Origin: Gp6-AA40 sp035571515
GTDB taxonomy: Bacteria > Acidobacteriota > Vicinamibacteria > Vicinamibacterales > UBA2999
DNA: 64,000 nt
NCBI GenBank assembly: GCA_035571515.1
Contig: DATNCQ010000094.1
Coordinates: forward strand, 1-64,000
Direction of reading: 5' to 3'
The notes under the pieces: generated by a model
The model's input: the letters and a program-made list of their open reading frames with translations, nothing else
Told to the model about the DNA's origin: nothing
The model's database searches: none
Shown here: positions 55,292 through 63,594 of the stretch, piece after piece
Layout of the letters: each line of letters begins with the position of its first letter
How positions within the stretch are numbered: the stretch's first letter is position 1
Program-made: the position numbers and the translations under genes

Positions 55292-56540
55292 GCCCGCGGT
55301 CGAAGGCGGCCAGCGTCTCGACGTGCGCCGTGTTGGGGAACAGATCGATACCCGAGAGGTGGCGCAGCGAGTAGTCCGCGTCGACGAGCGCCCGCGCGTC
55401 GCGCGCCAGCGTGGCGACGTCGCACGACACGTAGACGATGCGCCGCGGCCGCAGGCCAACGATCGCCCGCATCGCGTCTGGCGACATCCCGGTCCGCGGC
55501 GGGTCGACGATGAAGGTTTCGTCGGCGGCGGGGTTGTCGTGACGCAGGAAGTCCTCGACGCTGGTGCGCACGACGCGCGCGCGATCGGCATAAGGGCGCG
55601 CATTCTCCTCGAGGTTGTGACCGCTGACCGCATCGCCTTCCACGAGCGTCACCTGCGCGCCCCTCGCCGCCGCGAGCGACAGCCCGAAGAGGCCGACGCC
55701 GGCGTAAAGATCGACCGCGGGACCATCAGGCACGAGGCCGCCCACGCGCTGGACCAGCGATTCGAGCAGATACCGGTTCCCCTGGAAGAACGCGCGCGCG
55801 TCGCGGCGAAGCTGCAGCGTGCCGAGCGTGTCGGACACGGTGCCGACGCCCGACAGCGTCTCGGTCGCGCGGCGGTCGAGCACCTGCGCCGACAACCCGG
55901 TAATGCCGTCCATCGCGAGGACCGCGAACACGCGCGCGTCGCTCCCCGGCTCCAGCTCGAGATGACACGCCCGCTCGGTCGCCGGGATGTTCTCGGCGAT
56001 TTCGATCGACGTGAGGCCGCGAAGGCTGTCGGCGCGCAGCCTCTCCTCTGCCGCCTCGATCCACGCGGCGGTTGCCGGCAGCATCTGCGCGGTGGGACCG
56101 ACGGTGCAGATCTCGTGGCTGCCTTCCCGCATGAACCCGATGCGGCCGCCGCGCACGTGCAGTCGCGCACGCATGCGATAGCCCTTTTCCGGAGACGCGA
56201 GGACGTCCGGCGCCGAATCGAGCGGCATCCGCCCGATGCGCGCGAACGCGTCGCGGACGATGTCGGCCTTCAGCTGGAGCTGCCGATCGTAGATGACGTG
56301 CGCGAGCACGTTGCCGCCGCAGCGCCAGTCGGCCGCCGCCTCGCGCCTGTCCGGCGACGGGGTCACGACGTCGACGGTCTCGGCGAACAGCACGCCCTTG
56401 CCCGACCGCTCGATGCGCGCGCGGACACGCTCGCCGGGAATGGCGCCCCAGACGAGCACGACCTGGCCGTTGTGCCGCGCGAGCATCCGGCCGCCGGCCG
56501 TTGGTTTCTCTATTTCAAGAGTCAGGAGCGAGTCGGGCAT
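55287..56540 (-). CDS. RumA/TrmA-like class I SAM-dependent RNA methyltransferase
   Basis: 417 residues from ATG 56538-56540 (MPDSLLTLEIEKPTAGGRML). TRAM-like N-domain, then FFQGNRYLLESLVQRV, SAM site VDLYAGVGLFGLSLA, DPPRTGMSPDAM and the catalytic-Cys motif IVYVSCDVATLARDAR. It methylates uracil C5 in rRNA or tRNA. The [4Fe-4S] cluster cysteines are mostly absent: only CGGN and one later Cys (EICTVG) remain. A palindrome (56544-56563) ends 3 nt before the start and covers the place of the Shine-Dalgarno. Confidence 0.87.
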   Translation of the reverse strand: MPDSLLTLEIEKPTAGGRMLARHNGQVVLVWGAIPGERVRARIERSGKGVLFAETVDVVTPSPDRREAAADWRCGGNVLAHVIYDRQLQLKADIVRDAFARIGRMPLDSAPDVLASPEKGYRMRARLHVRGGRIGFMREGSHEICTVGPTAQMLPATAAWIEAAEERLRADSLRGLTSIEIAENIPATERACHLELEPGSDARVFAVLAMDGITGLSAQVLDRRATETLSGVGTVSDTLGTLQLRRDARAFFQGNRYLLESLVQRVGGLVPDGPAVDLYAGVGLFGLSLAAARGAQVTLVEGDAVSGHNLEENARPYADRARVVRTSVEDFLRHDNPAADETFIVDPPRTGMSPDAMRAIVGLRPRRIVYVSCDVATLARDARALVDADYSLRHLSGIDLFPNTAHVETLAAFDRGL

Positions 56541-56543
56541 GAT

Positions 56544-56563
56544 GGTCCGCCTGAAGGCGGACC
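56544..56563. repeat. Gene-end-type palindrome at the RumA-like start
   Basis: GGTCCGCCT-GA-AGGCGGACC, 3 nt before the ATG (56540) on the minus strand. The GGCGGA part could act as a weak Shine-Dalgarno that is sequestered when the hairpin forms. Confidence 0.75.
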
Positions 56564-56633
56564 CCACCGATGATCCTCGCCGGATGCGGCCGGTGTCCAG
56601 TAGTGGGGTCGGGCTTCGGCCGTCAGTCGGTGG

Positions 56634-56652
56634 GGTCCGGCTTAGCCGGACC
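56634..56652. repeat. Gene-end palindrome at the stop of the unknown gene
   Basis: GGTCCGGCT-T-AGCCGGACC. The TAG stop of the upstream gene (56654-56652) reads into its first base. A degenerate relative (GGTCGGGCTTCGGCCGTC) lies at about 56608. Confidence 0.7.
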
Positions 56653-57368
56653 TACTCGTACGAGATCGTCGGCAGCCCCGCGCGCTCGCGCAGCAATCGA
56701 TCGACACACGCCTGGTGCGACTGACGATACGCGTCCGCGGGCATGCGCGCCCTGAACGGTTTCAACTCTTCGTCGGCTTCCTCCGACAACCGTTGAAGGG
56801 CGCGATCGTCGAGCTGCCGCCGCAGGGCCTCGACGAGCGAGCCGTCGAGCTGCTGCAGCCGATCGATCAGCGCGTCGCGCGCATCTCCGCGAACACCTTT
56901 CGATTTTGCGCGCGCCGCGTCGAGCTCGCGCACGAGGTCGTCGAGCACCGCGTCCAGCGAGCGGTCGCTTCCCGCGCGATGCGCCGTCAGGCGCGCGATG
57001 ACGCGTTCCAGGTGCGCCGGGAGACTCGATCGCGGACCCGCAGGGTCCGAAGCGTCGGATCCCGGATCCCGGATCCCGGATCCCGACGCGCTCGCGCCCA
57101 CGCCTACCGCCCGCCGCCACTCGTCGAACACGTCGAGCACGTCCGCCTCGCAGAACTCGATGCGTACGGGCCGGCGGCGCGGCCCCTTCGAGTAGTAGCG
57201 CTCGAAGTAGCGATCGATGCCGCGCATCGCCAGCTTCAGCGGAATGCCGCGCTCCGCCCAGCCGCACACCTGCTCGAACGCCGGTCCGACGATGCGAATC
57301 AGGTGGCCGTCGTTCTTGCGGCAGAGATAGGTCTCGAGCTCGCGGCAGTAGTCCTGCCCGCCATCCAT
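56652..57368 (-). CDS. Protein of unknown function with a repeat-encoded insert
   Basis: 238 residues from ATG 57366-57368, which overlaps the birA stop as TGATG; a GTG at 57380 is also possible. The N-terminal part (DYCRELETYLCRKNDGHLIRIVGPAFEQVCGWAERGIPLKLAMRGIDRYFERYY) looks like a small helical domain, and the C-terminal half is a coiled coil with Arg/Leu heptads. Between them GASASGSGIRDPGSDASDPAGP is encoded by a GGATCCC word array and a small palindrome. No family recognised. Confidence 0.65.
   Translation of the reverse strand: MDGGQDYCRELETYLCRKNDGHLIRIVGPAFEQVCGWAERGIPLKLAMRGIDRYFERYYSKGPRRRPVRIEFCEADVLDVFDEWRRAVGVGASASGSGIRDPGSDASDPAGPRSSLPAHLERVIARLTAHRAGSDRSLDAVLDDLVRELDAARAKSKGVRGDARDALIDRLQQLDGSLVEALRRQLDDRALQRLSEEADEELKPFRARMPADAYRQSHQACVDRLLRERAGLPTISYE
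57032..57086. repeat. Palindrome plus GGATCCC 7-bp word array inside the unknown gene
   Basis: CGGACCC-GCA-GGGTCCG (57032-57049) followed by GGATCCC repeated four times (57058-57085). The word is self-complementary (GGATCC core). Read on the minus strand as SGIRDPGSDASDPAGP, a disordered linker. Confidence 0.75.
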
Positions 57369-58150
57369 CACGCCAGCCACCGCACTTCACCCGAGACGAC
57401 GCGCACGATCCGATCGTCGGCGCGGACCAGCAACGCGCCCCTCGCGTCGATGTCGTGCGCGATGCCGCGCCGCGCGCCGCGTTCCTCGTCCCATTCGACC
57501 GTCCGGCCCATGTGCTGCGCCGCGCGGGCACGCCACGCGCCCAGCACGGCGTCGCTCACGCCGCGCCGCAGCATCTCGTAGCGATGCGCGAGCGCCGCCA
57601 GGCACTCGGCGAGCACCAGGCCTCGATCGACGCCGCGGCCAAGCTCGTCCTCGATGGATGTCGCGCGAGCGGCCACCTCGGGCGGATACGCAGCCGGGCG
57701 AAGGTTGATGCCAAAGCCGACGACGACGTGGTCGCCCGCCGCGGACGATCCGTGTTCAGCCAGAATGCCTGCGAGCTTGCGCGACCCGGCATAGACGTCG
57801 TTCGGCCACTTCACGCACGGGCCCAGCCCCGTCGCGGCCTCGATGCCCTCGGCCAGCGCAACGCCCGCGGCAATCGTGATCAGCGGCAGGACGTGCTGCG
57901 GCGGCCGCAGGATGGCGGACACGTACAAGCCGGCGCCCGGCGGCGATGCCCAACTCCGTCCGCGACGGCCGCGTCCCGCCGATTGCGCGTTGGCCGCAAC
58001 GACGCTCCCTTCGGGAGCGCCTCCGTCGGCTGCCGCCATCGCCACGTCGTTGGTGGACGCAACCTCCTCGTGCCACGAGAGGCGCTGCGCGAAGGGACCC
58101 AGCCGTCTCGCCGCGCGCGCGAGCGCCTCGTCGATCTCGCCGGGGATCAT
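57368..58150 (-). CDS. birA: Biotin-[acetyl-CoA-carboxylase] ligase
   Basis: 260 residues from ATG 58148-58150 (an alternative ATG lies 7 codons upstream). The catalytic core has VASTNDVAM, the biotinyl-AMP loop SAGRGRRGRSWASPPGAGLY, VKWPNDVYAGSRKLAGILAE and FGINLRPAAYP, then a C-terminal SH3-like domain. No N-terminal HTH, so it is the non-repressor type. It biotinylates carboxylases such as acetyl- or propionyl-CoA carboxylase. It lies in the same run as nadC and the unknown gene. Confidence 0.92.
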   Translation of the reverse strand: MIPGEIDEALARAARRLGPFAQRLSWHEEVASTNDVAMAAADGGAPEGSVVAANAQSAGRGRRGRSWASPPGAGLYVSAILRPPQHVLPLITIAAGVALAEGIEAATGLGPCVKWPNDVYAGSRKLAGILAEHGSSAAGDHVVVGFGINLRPAAYPPEVAARATSIEDELGRGVDRGLVLAECLAALAHRYEMLRRGVSDAVLGAWRARAAQHMGRTVEWDEERGARRGIAHDIDARGALLVRADDRIVRVVSGEVRWLA

Positions 58151-58196
58151 GATCACGAGCCACTGAGGCACGAAGACATCGTCTCCGTGGCCAGTG

Positions 58197-59051
58197 TCAT
58201 ACGGGTTCGATCTCGAAGCTCAGGTCCGCCGCCGGCGCCGAATGCGTGAGCGCGCCAATCGACACGTAGTCCGCGCCGGTCGCGGCGAGCTCGCGCATTC
58301 GCTGCAGCGTGACGCCGCCGGAAATCTCGGTCTTCGCGCGGCCGCGGCATCGCCGCACGGCCTCGATGATTTCGTCGGTCGACAGGTTGTCGAGCAGCAC
58401 GATGTCCGCGCCGGCCTCGAGCGCCTCGTCCACCTGCGCCAGGCTCTGCGCCTCGACCTCGGTCGGCATGTCGCGGTTCGCCTTCCGCATCGTGGACACC
58501 GCGCCCCCCACGCTCCCGGCGAGGCGGACATGGTTGTCCTTGATCAGGATCCCGTCATCCAGGCCGCTGCGGTGATTCACCCCGCCGCCCGCGCGCACCG
58601 CGTACTTCTCCAGCGCGCGTAGAATCGGCGTCGTCTTGCGCGTGTCGAGCACGACGATCCGGCCGTCGGCGACGTCGACGAACTGGCGGGTCATCGTCGC
58701 GATGCCGCAGAGCCGCTGCAGGAAGTTGAGCGCCGTGCGCTCGGCCGTGAGCAGCGCGGCCGCCTGGCCGCGGATCTCGGCCACCTCCGTTCCGCGCTCG
58801 CAGCGCTGCCCGTCCAGGCACGCGATCGTGATCTGCGCCGCGGGATCGAGCTGGCGAAACGCCTCGGCGGCGATCTCCACGCCGGCCATCGTGCACGTTG
58901 ACTTGGCGACGATCACGCCGCGCGCCTTCTGCTCGCGGTCGATGATCGCCTCCGTCGTCACGTCGCCCCACCCGAAGTCCTCGGCGAGCGCCCGCCGCAC
59001 GAGCTCCCGGTAGGCGCCGGGGTCCAGCGGCTCGAACGGAACGGGCTTCAC
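58197..59051 (-). CDS. nadC: Nicotinate-nucleotide pyrophosphorylase (carboxylating)
   Basis: 284 residues from GTG 59049-59051, whose codon overlaps the valS stop (GTGA). Typical motifs: LAEDFGWGDVTTEAII, ERTALNFLQRLCGIATMTRQF, DTRKTTPILRALEKYAVRAGGGVNHRSGLDDGILIKDNH and VEAQSLAQVDEALEAGADIVLLDNLS. It makes nicotinate mononucleotide from quinolinate. No nadA/nadB in the window. Confidence 0.94.
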   Translation of the reverse strand: MKPVPFEPLDPGAYRELVRRALAEDFGWGDVTTEAIIDREQKARGVIVAKSTCTMAGVEIAAEAFRQLDPAAQITIACLDGQRCERGTEVAEIRGQAAALLTAERTALNFLQRLCGIATMTRQFVDVADGRIVVLDTRKTTPILRALEKYAVRAGGGVNHRSGLDDGILIKDNHVRLAGSVGGAVSTMRKANRDMPTEVEAQSLAQVDEALEAGADIVLLDNLSTDEIIEAVRRCRGRAKTEISGGVTLQRMRELAATGADYVSIGALTHSAPAADLSFEIEPV

Positions 59052-61669
59052 GCCGCCGGCTCCTCCGCGAACTCGAGCTGCGGCTCGGTGACGTCGCCGA
59101 ATTGCAGGTCGCGGATGTGCGTGGCGGCCTGGAAGTCGCGCGCCGCCGGACCAAGACCCGAGAACACCGCGGGCAGGACGGCCTTGTTGATGACGGCTTT
59201 CGTCGGCTTCTTCAGCAGCGACTTGATGCGGCGCACCTCCGCGAGCGCGCCCTGCGTCGCCTCGCGCACGGCGAGCGCGCCCTCGTCCGCGCCGCTGATC
59301 GGGGCCACGACCTCCGCCGCCGTCGGCCACTTCGACGTGTGCACCGACCCGGGACGCCACCACGACCAGACTTCCTCGGTCACGAACGGGAGAAACGGCG
59401 CGAACAGCCGCAACAGCGTCGAGAGGGCGACGAGCATGGCGCTGTTGGCCGACGCCGCGGCCTCGCCGCCGAAGTCGCCGTAGCGCCGGCCCTTCACGAG
59501 CTCGAGATAGTCGTCGCAGAACGCCCAGAAGAACGCCTCGGTCCGCTCCAGCACGCGCGCGTAGTCGTACGCCTCGAGATGACCGGTGCACTCCTCTACC
59601 AGCCGGGCCAGCGCGGTCAGCATGCCGCGATCGAGCGGCTCACGGATCGGCCCGCGCGGCTCCGCCTGCATCAGCGCGAACCGCGCGGCGTTGAGAATCT
59701 TGATGGCCAGCCGCCGGCCCACCTTCATCTGCGCCGGATCGAAGACCGCGTCGCCGCCGGGGCGCGCCGACGCCGCCCAGTAGCGGACGCCGTCCGACCC
59801 GTGCTCCTGCAACAGGGAAAACGGCGTGACGACGTTCCCCTTCGACTTCGACATCTTCTTGCGATCGGGATCGGTGATGAAGCCCGAGATCGCCACGTCC
59901 GTCCACGGCAGCGACGCCTGCTCCAGCTGCGCGCGAAGCACGGTCGTGAACAGCCACGTGCGGATGATGTCGTGTCCCTGCGGCCGCAGGTCCATCGGAA
60001 ACACGCGCGCGAAGAGGTCGTCGTCGGCCAGCCATCCGCTCACGACTTGCGGCGTCAGCGACGAGGTGGCCCACGTATCCATCACGTCGGGGTCGCCGGC
60101 AAAACCATTCGCCTTGCCGCGTTGATCGGCCGAGTAGCCGTCGGGGACGTCGGTCGACGGATCGATCGGCAGGCGCGACTCGTCCGGCAGGATCGGGTGC
60201 GCGTAGTCCAGGCCGCCGTCGCCGCGAACCGGGTACCAGACCGGAAACGGCACGCCGAAGAACCGTTGACGGCTGACGCACCAGTCGCCGGTCAGGCCGT
60301 TCACCCAGTTCTCGTAGCGATGCCGCATGTATTCCGGATGCCACCGCAGCTGCCGTCCGCGCGCGAGGAGCTGCTCCCGGAACTCCATCGTCTTGATGAA
60401 CCACTGGCGGCTCGTGATGATCTCCAGCGGGCGGTCGCCCTTCTCGTAGAACTTGACCGGGTGCGTGATCGGACGCGGCTCGCCGATCAGGTCGCCCGAC
60501 TGACGCAGCTGCTCGACGATCGCCGCGCGTGCCTTCGACGGCTGCAGGGTGACGAGCTGATCGTAGGCCTGCTGGGCGCGCGCCGGATCCGTCGATTCCC
60601 AGCCGGGCTGCCCCCACGTGATGGGGCGAAACGCGCCGGTCGGCTGGATCACCGCACGTACGGGCAGCGACAGCTCGCGCCACCAGGTCACGTCGGTGAT
60701 GTCGCCGAAGGTGCAAATCATCGCGATGCCGCTTCCCTTTTCGGGGTCGGCCAGCGCATGAGGCTTCACCGGCACCTCGGCGCCGAACAGCGGCGTGACG
60801 ACGTTCGTCCCGAACAGCGGCTTGTATCGCTCGTCGTCGGGATGCGCAACGAGCGCGACACATGCAGGAATGAGCTCGGGCCTCGTCGTCTCGATCTCGA
60901 CGTACGTGGGGCGGGTCCCGTCGCGGTCTGAGTCCTGCCGCGACGGACCCGCCGGACCAGCCGCCGGGGCCAGCGCGAATCGCACCTTGTGGTACGCGCC
61001 CGGCTGCTCGCGGTCCTCGAGCTCCGCCTGCGCGACCGCCGTGCGGAAGTCGATATCCCACAGCGTCGGCGCCTCGACCTGGTAGGCGATGCCGCGCGCG
61101 AGCAGGCGCAGAAACGCCGCCTGCGACACCCGCTGCGATCGCTTGTCGATGGTCGCGTAGGTCATCGACCAGTCCACCGACAGGCCGAGGTGACGCCAGA
61201 GGTCTTCGAACGCCTTCTCGTCCTCGGCCGTCAGCCGATCGCACAGCTCGATGAAGTTGGGGCGCGAGACCGGAATCGGATGCTTCGCCGGCTTCTCCGG
61301 CGGCTGGAACGACGGGTCGTACGGCAGCGACGGGTCGCACCGCACGCCGTAGTAGTTCTGCACGCGGCGCTCGGTCGGCAGCCCGTTGTCGTCCCATCCC
61401 ATCGGATAGAACACCGCCCTGCCGCGCATCCGCTGAAAGCGCGCGATGACATCCGTGTGCGTGAAGGAGAAGACATGGCCGACGTGCAGCGAGCCGCTGA
61501 CAGTCGGCGGCGGCGTGTCGATGGAGTAGACCTCGGCGCGCGGACGGCTGCGATCGAAGCGGTAGGTGCCCGCCTCCTGCCAGCGCGCGTTCCATTTGTC
61601 CTCGAGGCCTTCGAGCGCGGGCTTGTCGGGAAGGTCGATCGGATGGCTGGCGTCAAACGCGTCAGACAT
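59048..61669 (-). CDS. valS: Valyl-tRNA synthetase with repeat-encoded insert
   Basis: 873 residues from ATG 61667-61669. Class I signatures: TPPPTVSGSLHVGHVF (HVGH) and DRKKMSKSKGNVV (KMSKS). The editing-domain entry reads YVEIETTRPELIPACV, close to the usual (A)TTRPE motif. Just before it, GPAGPSRQDSDRDGTRPTY is encoded by a 60-bp RAYT-type hairpin (60901-60960) inserted in frame at the boundary between the Rossmann core and the CP1 editing domain. TACACT lies 7 nt before the ATG with no Shine-Dalgarno. Confidence 0.94.
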   Translation of the reverse strand: MSDAFDASHPIDLPDKPALEGLEDKWNARWQEAGTYRFDRSRPRAEVYSIDTPPPTVSGSLHVGHVFSFTHTDVIARFQRMRGRAVFYPMGWDDNGLPTERRVQNYYGVRCDPSLPYDPSFQPPEKPAKHPIPVSRPNFIELCDRLTAEDEKAFEDLWRHLGLSVDWSMTYATIDKRSQRVSQAAFLRLLARGIAYQVEAPTLWDIDFRTAVAQAELEDREQPGAYHKVRFALAPAAGPAGPSRQDSDRDGTRPTYVEIETTRPELIPACVALVAHPDDERYKPLFGTNVVTPLFGAEVPVKPHALADPEKGSGIAMICTFGDITDVTWWRELSLPVRAVIQPTGAFRPITWGQPGWESTDPARAQQAYDQLVTLQPSKARAAIVEQLRQSGDLIGEPRPITHPVKFYEKGDRPLEIITSRQWFIKTMEFREQLLARGRQLRWHPEYMRHRYENWVNGLTGDWCVSRQRFFGVPFPVWYPVRGDGGLDYAHPILPDESRLPIDPSTDVPDGYSADQRGKANGFAGDPDVMDTWATSSLTPQVVSGWLADDDLFARVFPMDLRPQGHDIIRTWLFTTVLRAQLEQASLPWTDVAISGFITDPDRKKMSKSKGNVVTPFSLLQEHGSDGVRYWAASARPGGDAVFDPAQMKVGRRLAIKILNAARFALMQAEPRGPIREPLDRGMLTALARLVEECTGHLEAYDYARVLERTEAFFWAFCDDYLELVKGRRYGDFGGEAAASANSAMLVALSTLLRLFAPFLPFVTEEVWSWWRPGSVHTSKWPTAAEVVAPISGADEGALAVREATQGALAEVRRIKSLLKKPTKAVINKAVLPAVFSGLGPAARDFQAATHIRDLQFGDVTEPQLEFAEEPAA
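60901..60957. repeat. RAYT-type hairpin repeat inside valS
   Basis: CGTACGTGGGGCGGGTCCCG ... CCGCGACGGACCCGCC: the arms GGCGGGTCCCGTCGCGG (60910-60926) and CCGCGACGGACCCGCC (60938-60953) pair with one bulge and an 11-nt loop. It has the same head (TACGTGGGGCGGGTCCCG) as the arrays at 3013-4429, and is translated in frame. Confidence 0.85.
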
Positions 61670-61676
61670 TCTTACT

Positions 61677-61682
61677 AGTGTA
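61677..61682 (-). promoter_or_regulatory. -10 box (TACACT), 7 nt before the valS start
   Basis: TACACT-AGTAAGA-ATG on the minus strand. Identical hexamer and spacing to the promoter at 10324-10329; predicts a leaderless valS mRNA. Confidence 0.5.
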
Positions 61683-61727
61683 GTCTGCGCCCTGCTCGCG
61701 TCCGCGTACTGCCGCTGTCCCTGAGGC

Positions 61728-63131
61728 CTACGGTCCCCCGCCCTCCGCCCGCTGCGCCCGGATGCGATCGATTTCCTCGCGGACGAGGCGTTCCGCAACG
61801 CTCGATACGATCTCCCTGACCATCGCCTGCATCTGTTCGGACGAACCGAGCGCGAGCTTCTGCACCACGCGCCTGGCGACGTCGTCGATCATCGTGTCGG
61901 TGACGGCCATCGAGGACGACCCGTTGCCCGCGATCCGCGGCAAGGGGGCGCCGGATTCTCCCTGCTCCGCGGCCAGCAGCGCGCTGAACGCATCGGCGAT
62001 GATGCTGCGCCCCGAGGCTCCCTCGACGTTGCTCGGGGCACGTCCTTCGACGCTGCTCGGCGCAACAGTCACGGGCGGAGGAGGCACGGCTGACAGCGTC
62101 GGGGTGGCGTCGGGCGGCTCGATGGGTGGCCCCTGGACCCTGCTCGGGGCCGGCGGCGTGGAGGGGATTGACGGCGGCTCCGCGACGAGCGGCGGCGCGG
62201 GAGTGTCGAGGTCGAACTCGATGTCCGCGCTCTCCGGGCCCGGCGGCATGCCCGCGAGCAGGTCGTCGAGCGTCGGCACGTGCGCGGCCGGCTCGGTTTG
62301 AATCGCGTCGATGCCCTCGAACGGATCCATCACCTCGAAGCGCGGCGGTTCGACGTGGTGCACCGGCGGAGGCGGCTCGAGCATCGGCGGCTCGTCGAAC
62401 GACTCGAGATCGCTTTCGAACACCGGGCGGTCGGGACGTGGCGGGCGCGCCTCCGCGCCGGGCGGCGCCGTGGATGCCGTGGTGTTGATCGTGGCGAACG
62501 CTTCGTCGAGCTTGTCGAAGTAGTCGTCGAGCGAATCGTCCAGCACGATCGGCTGCATGGACGTCTCGTCCTGTGCGGCCGGCAGCAGGTCCTCACGCGG
62601 CAGGAGCTCCTCGCGCGGCAGCAGGTCGTCCTCGCCGATGTCCATCAGATCGTCGGGCAGCGGCGGCCGTTCCTCGCGCGTCGGCAGCTCGACGGGCCGC
62701 GGTGGCGCGAGCGCCGCCGCGGGGCGCGGGATGTCGCGGACGGCCTGGGTGGGACTCCCCTTCGCGCCGCCAATCAATTCCCGCACGCGCGCGATGACGT
62801 GCTGCGGCTCGAACGGCTTCACGAGCACCCCGTCGCACTGCGCCTCTTTGGCCTTCACGTCGTCGACCGGCTCGAACGCGCCGGCGAGCAGCAGCACGGG
62901 AATGTTCTCGAGCTCCGGGTTGCCCTTGACGAACGCCGAGACCTCGTAGCCGCTGCGTTTCGGCATCGCGATGTCGGCGAGGATGATGTCCGGCTTCTCT
63001 ATCGGGATGCGCGCGATGGCTTCCTCGCCGTCCCCGACAGCGAGCACCTGCACGTCCTCACCCGCGAAGGTGAGCTCGATGACGCGCTGGATGGTGACGC
63101 TGTCGTCGGCGAGGAGGAGCTTCTTGCGCAT
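61728..63131 (-). CDS. Response regulator with long disordered linker and PopZ-like C-terminus
   Basis: 467 residues. The receiver domain (KLLLADDSVTIQRVIELTF, phospho-Asp D53 in IILADIAMPK, Lys in VLVKPFEP) covers residues 1-120. A long Pro/Glu/Asp-rich region (about 130-385) follows, and the C-terminal helices VVQKLALGSSEQMQAMVREIVSSVAERLVREEIDRI resemble the oligomerisation helices of PopZ or the C-terminal regions of RomR/FrzS-like proteins. It may be a polar or scaffold-type regulator. The linker contains three in-frame copies of the CCCTCGAC..GCTCGGGG repeat (62020-62150). Confidence 0.85.
   Translation of the reverse strand: MRKKLLLADDSVTIQRVIELTFAGEDVQVLAVGDGEEAIARIPIEKPDIILADIAMPKRSGYEVSAFVKGNPELENIPVLLLAGAFEPVDDVKAKEAQCDGVLVKPFEPQHVIARVRELIGGAKGSPTQAVRDIPRPAAALAPPRPVELPTREERPPLPDDLMDIGEDDLLPREELLPREDLLPAAQDETSMQPIVLDDSLDDYFDKLDEAFATINTTASTAPPGAEARPPRPDRPVFESDLESFDEPPMLEPPPPVHHVEPPRFEVMDPFEGIDAIQTEPAAHVPTLDDLLAGMPPGPESADIEFDLDTPAPPLVAEPPSIPSTPPAPSRVQGPPIEPPDATPTLSAVPPPPVTVAPSSVEGRAPSNVEGASGRSIIADAFSALLAAEQGESGAPLPRIAGNGSSSMAVTDTMIDDVARRVVQKLALGSSEQMQAMVREIVSSVAERLVREEIDRIRAQRAEGGGP
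62020..62150. repeat. Three CCCTCGAC..GCTCGGGG-type repeats inside the response regulator gene
   Basis: Copies at 62020-62039 (CCCTCGACGTTGCTCGGGGC), 62044-62062 (CCTTCGACGCTGCTCGGCGC) and 62130-62150 (CCCCTGGACCCTGCTCGGGGC). Read on the minus strand as APSSVEG, APSNVEG and APSRVQG in the disordered linker. Confidence 0.7.
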
Positions 63132-63135
63132 CGCG

Positions 63136-63537
63136 CTACGTTTCCACCCGCGAACGCACGTTGCGGGTGATGAAGTCGACGATCTCCTGCATCGGCGTCC
63201 CGGGCAGGAAGATACCCTTGATCCCCATCTCGTTCAGCTTCGGGATGTCCACGTCCGGAATGATGCCGCCGACGACGACGAGCACGTCCTGGAGACCCTT
63301 CTCGCGGAGCAACTCCATCACGCGCGGACAGATGTGCATGTGCGCCCCCGACAGGATCGAGAGGCCGATGGCGTCCGCATCCTCCTGGAGCGCGGCGGCG
63401 ACGATCTGTTCGGGAGTCTGGCGCAGCCCGGTATAAATCACTTCCATGCCGGCATCGCGCAGGGCGCGGGCAATCACCTTCGCGCCACGGTCGTGGCCGT
63501 CGAGCCCGGGCTTGGCAATGATGACGCGTATTTTCAC
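63136..63537 (-). CDS. Methylmalonyl-CoA mutase, cobalamin-binding subunit
   Basis: 133 residues from GTG 63535-63537. The B12-binding motif is intact: KPGLDGHDRGAKVIARAL (lower axial ligand H15), then LSILSGAHMHICPRVMELL and VVGGIIPDVDI. Its small size means the mutase is of the split type, with the catalytic domain on the next gene upstream. The 57-bp gap to that gene is filled by a 7-bp word array. Confidence 0.93.
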   Translation of the reverse strand: MKIRVIIAKPGLDGHDRGAKVIARALRDAGMEVIYTGLRQTPEQIVAAALQEDADAIGLSILSGAHMHICPRVMELLREKGLQDVLVVVGGIIPDVDIPKLNEMGIKGIFLPGTPMQEIVDFITRNVRSRVET

Positions 63538-63540
63538 TGA

Positions 63541-63590
63541 TACCTGCTGATGCCCTTACCTGATACCTGATACCTGATACCTGATACCTG
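63541..63590. repeat. 7-bp word array (ACCTGAT) in the mutase gene gap
   Basis: ACCTGAT repeated four times plus a partial copy (63558-63590), with a looser copy to the left. It spans the gap between the large-subunit stop (TGA, 63597-63595) and the small-subunit GTG, and covers the ribosome-binding region. No inverted partner is seen here. Confidence 0.75.
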
Positions 63591-63594
63591 TTTG

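Noticed and set aside
57058..57085. GGATCCC repeats as restriction-modification or recombination sites
   Set aside because: The palindromic GGATCC core is suggestive, but no modification or recombinase gene is nearby and other arrays use non-palindromic words.
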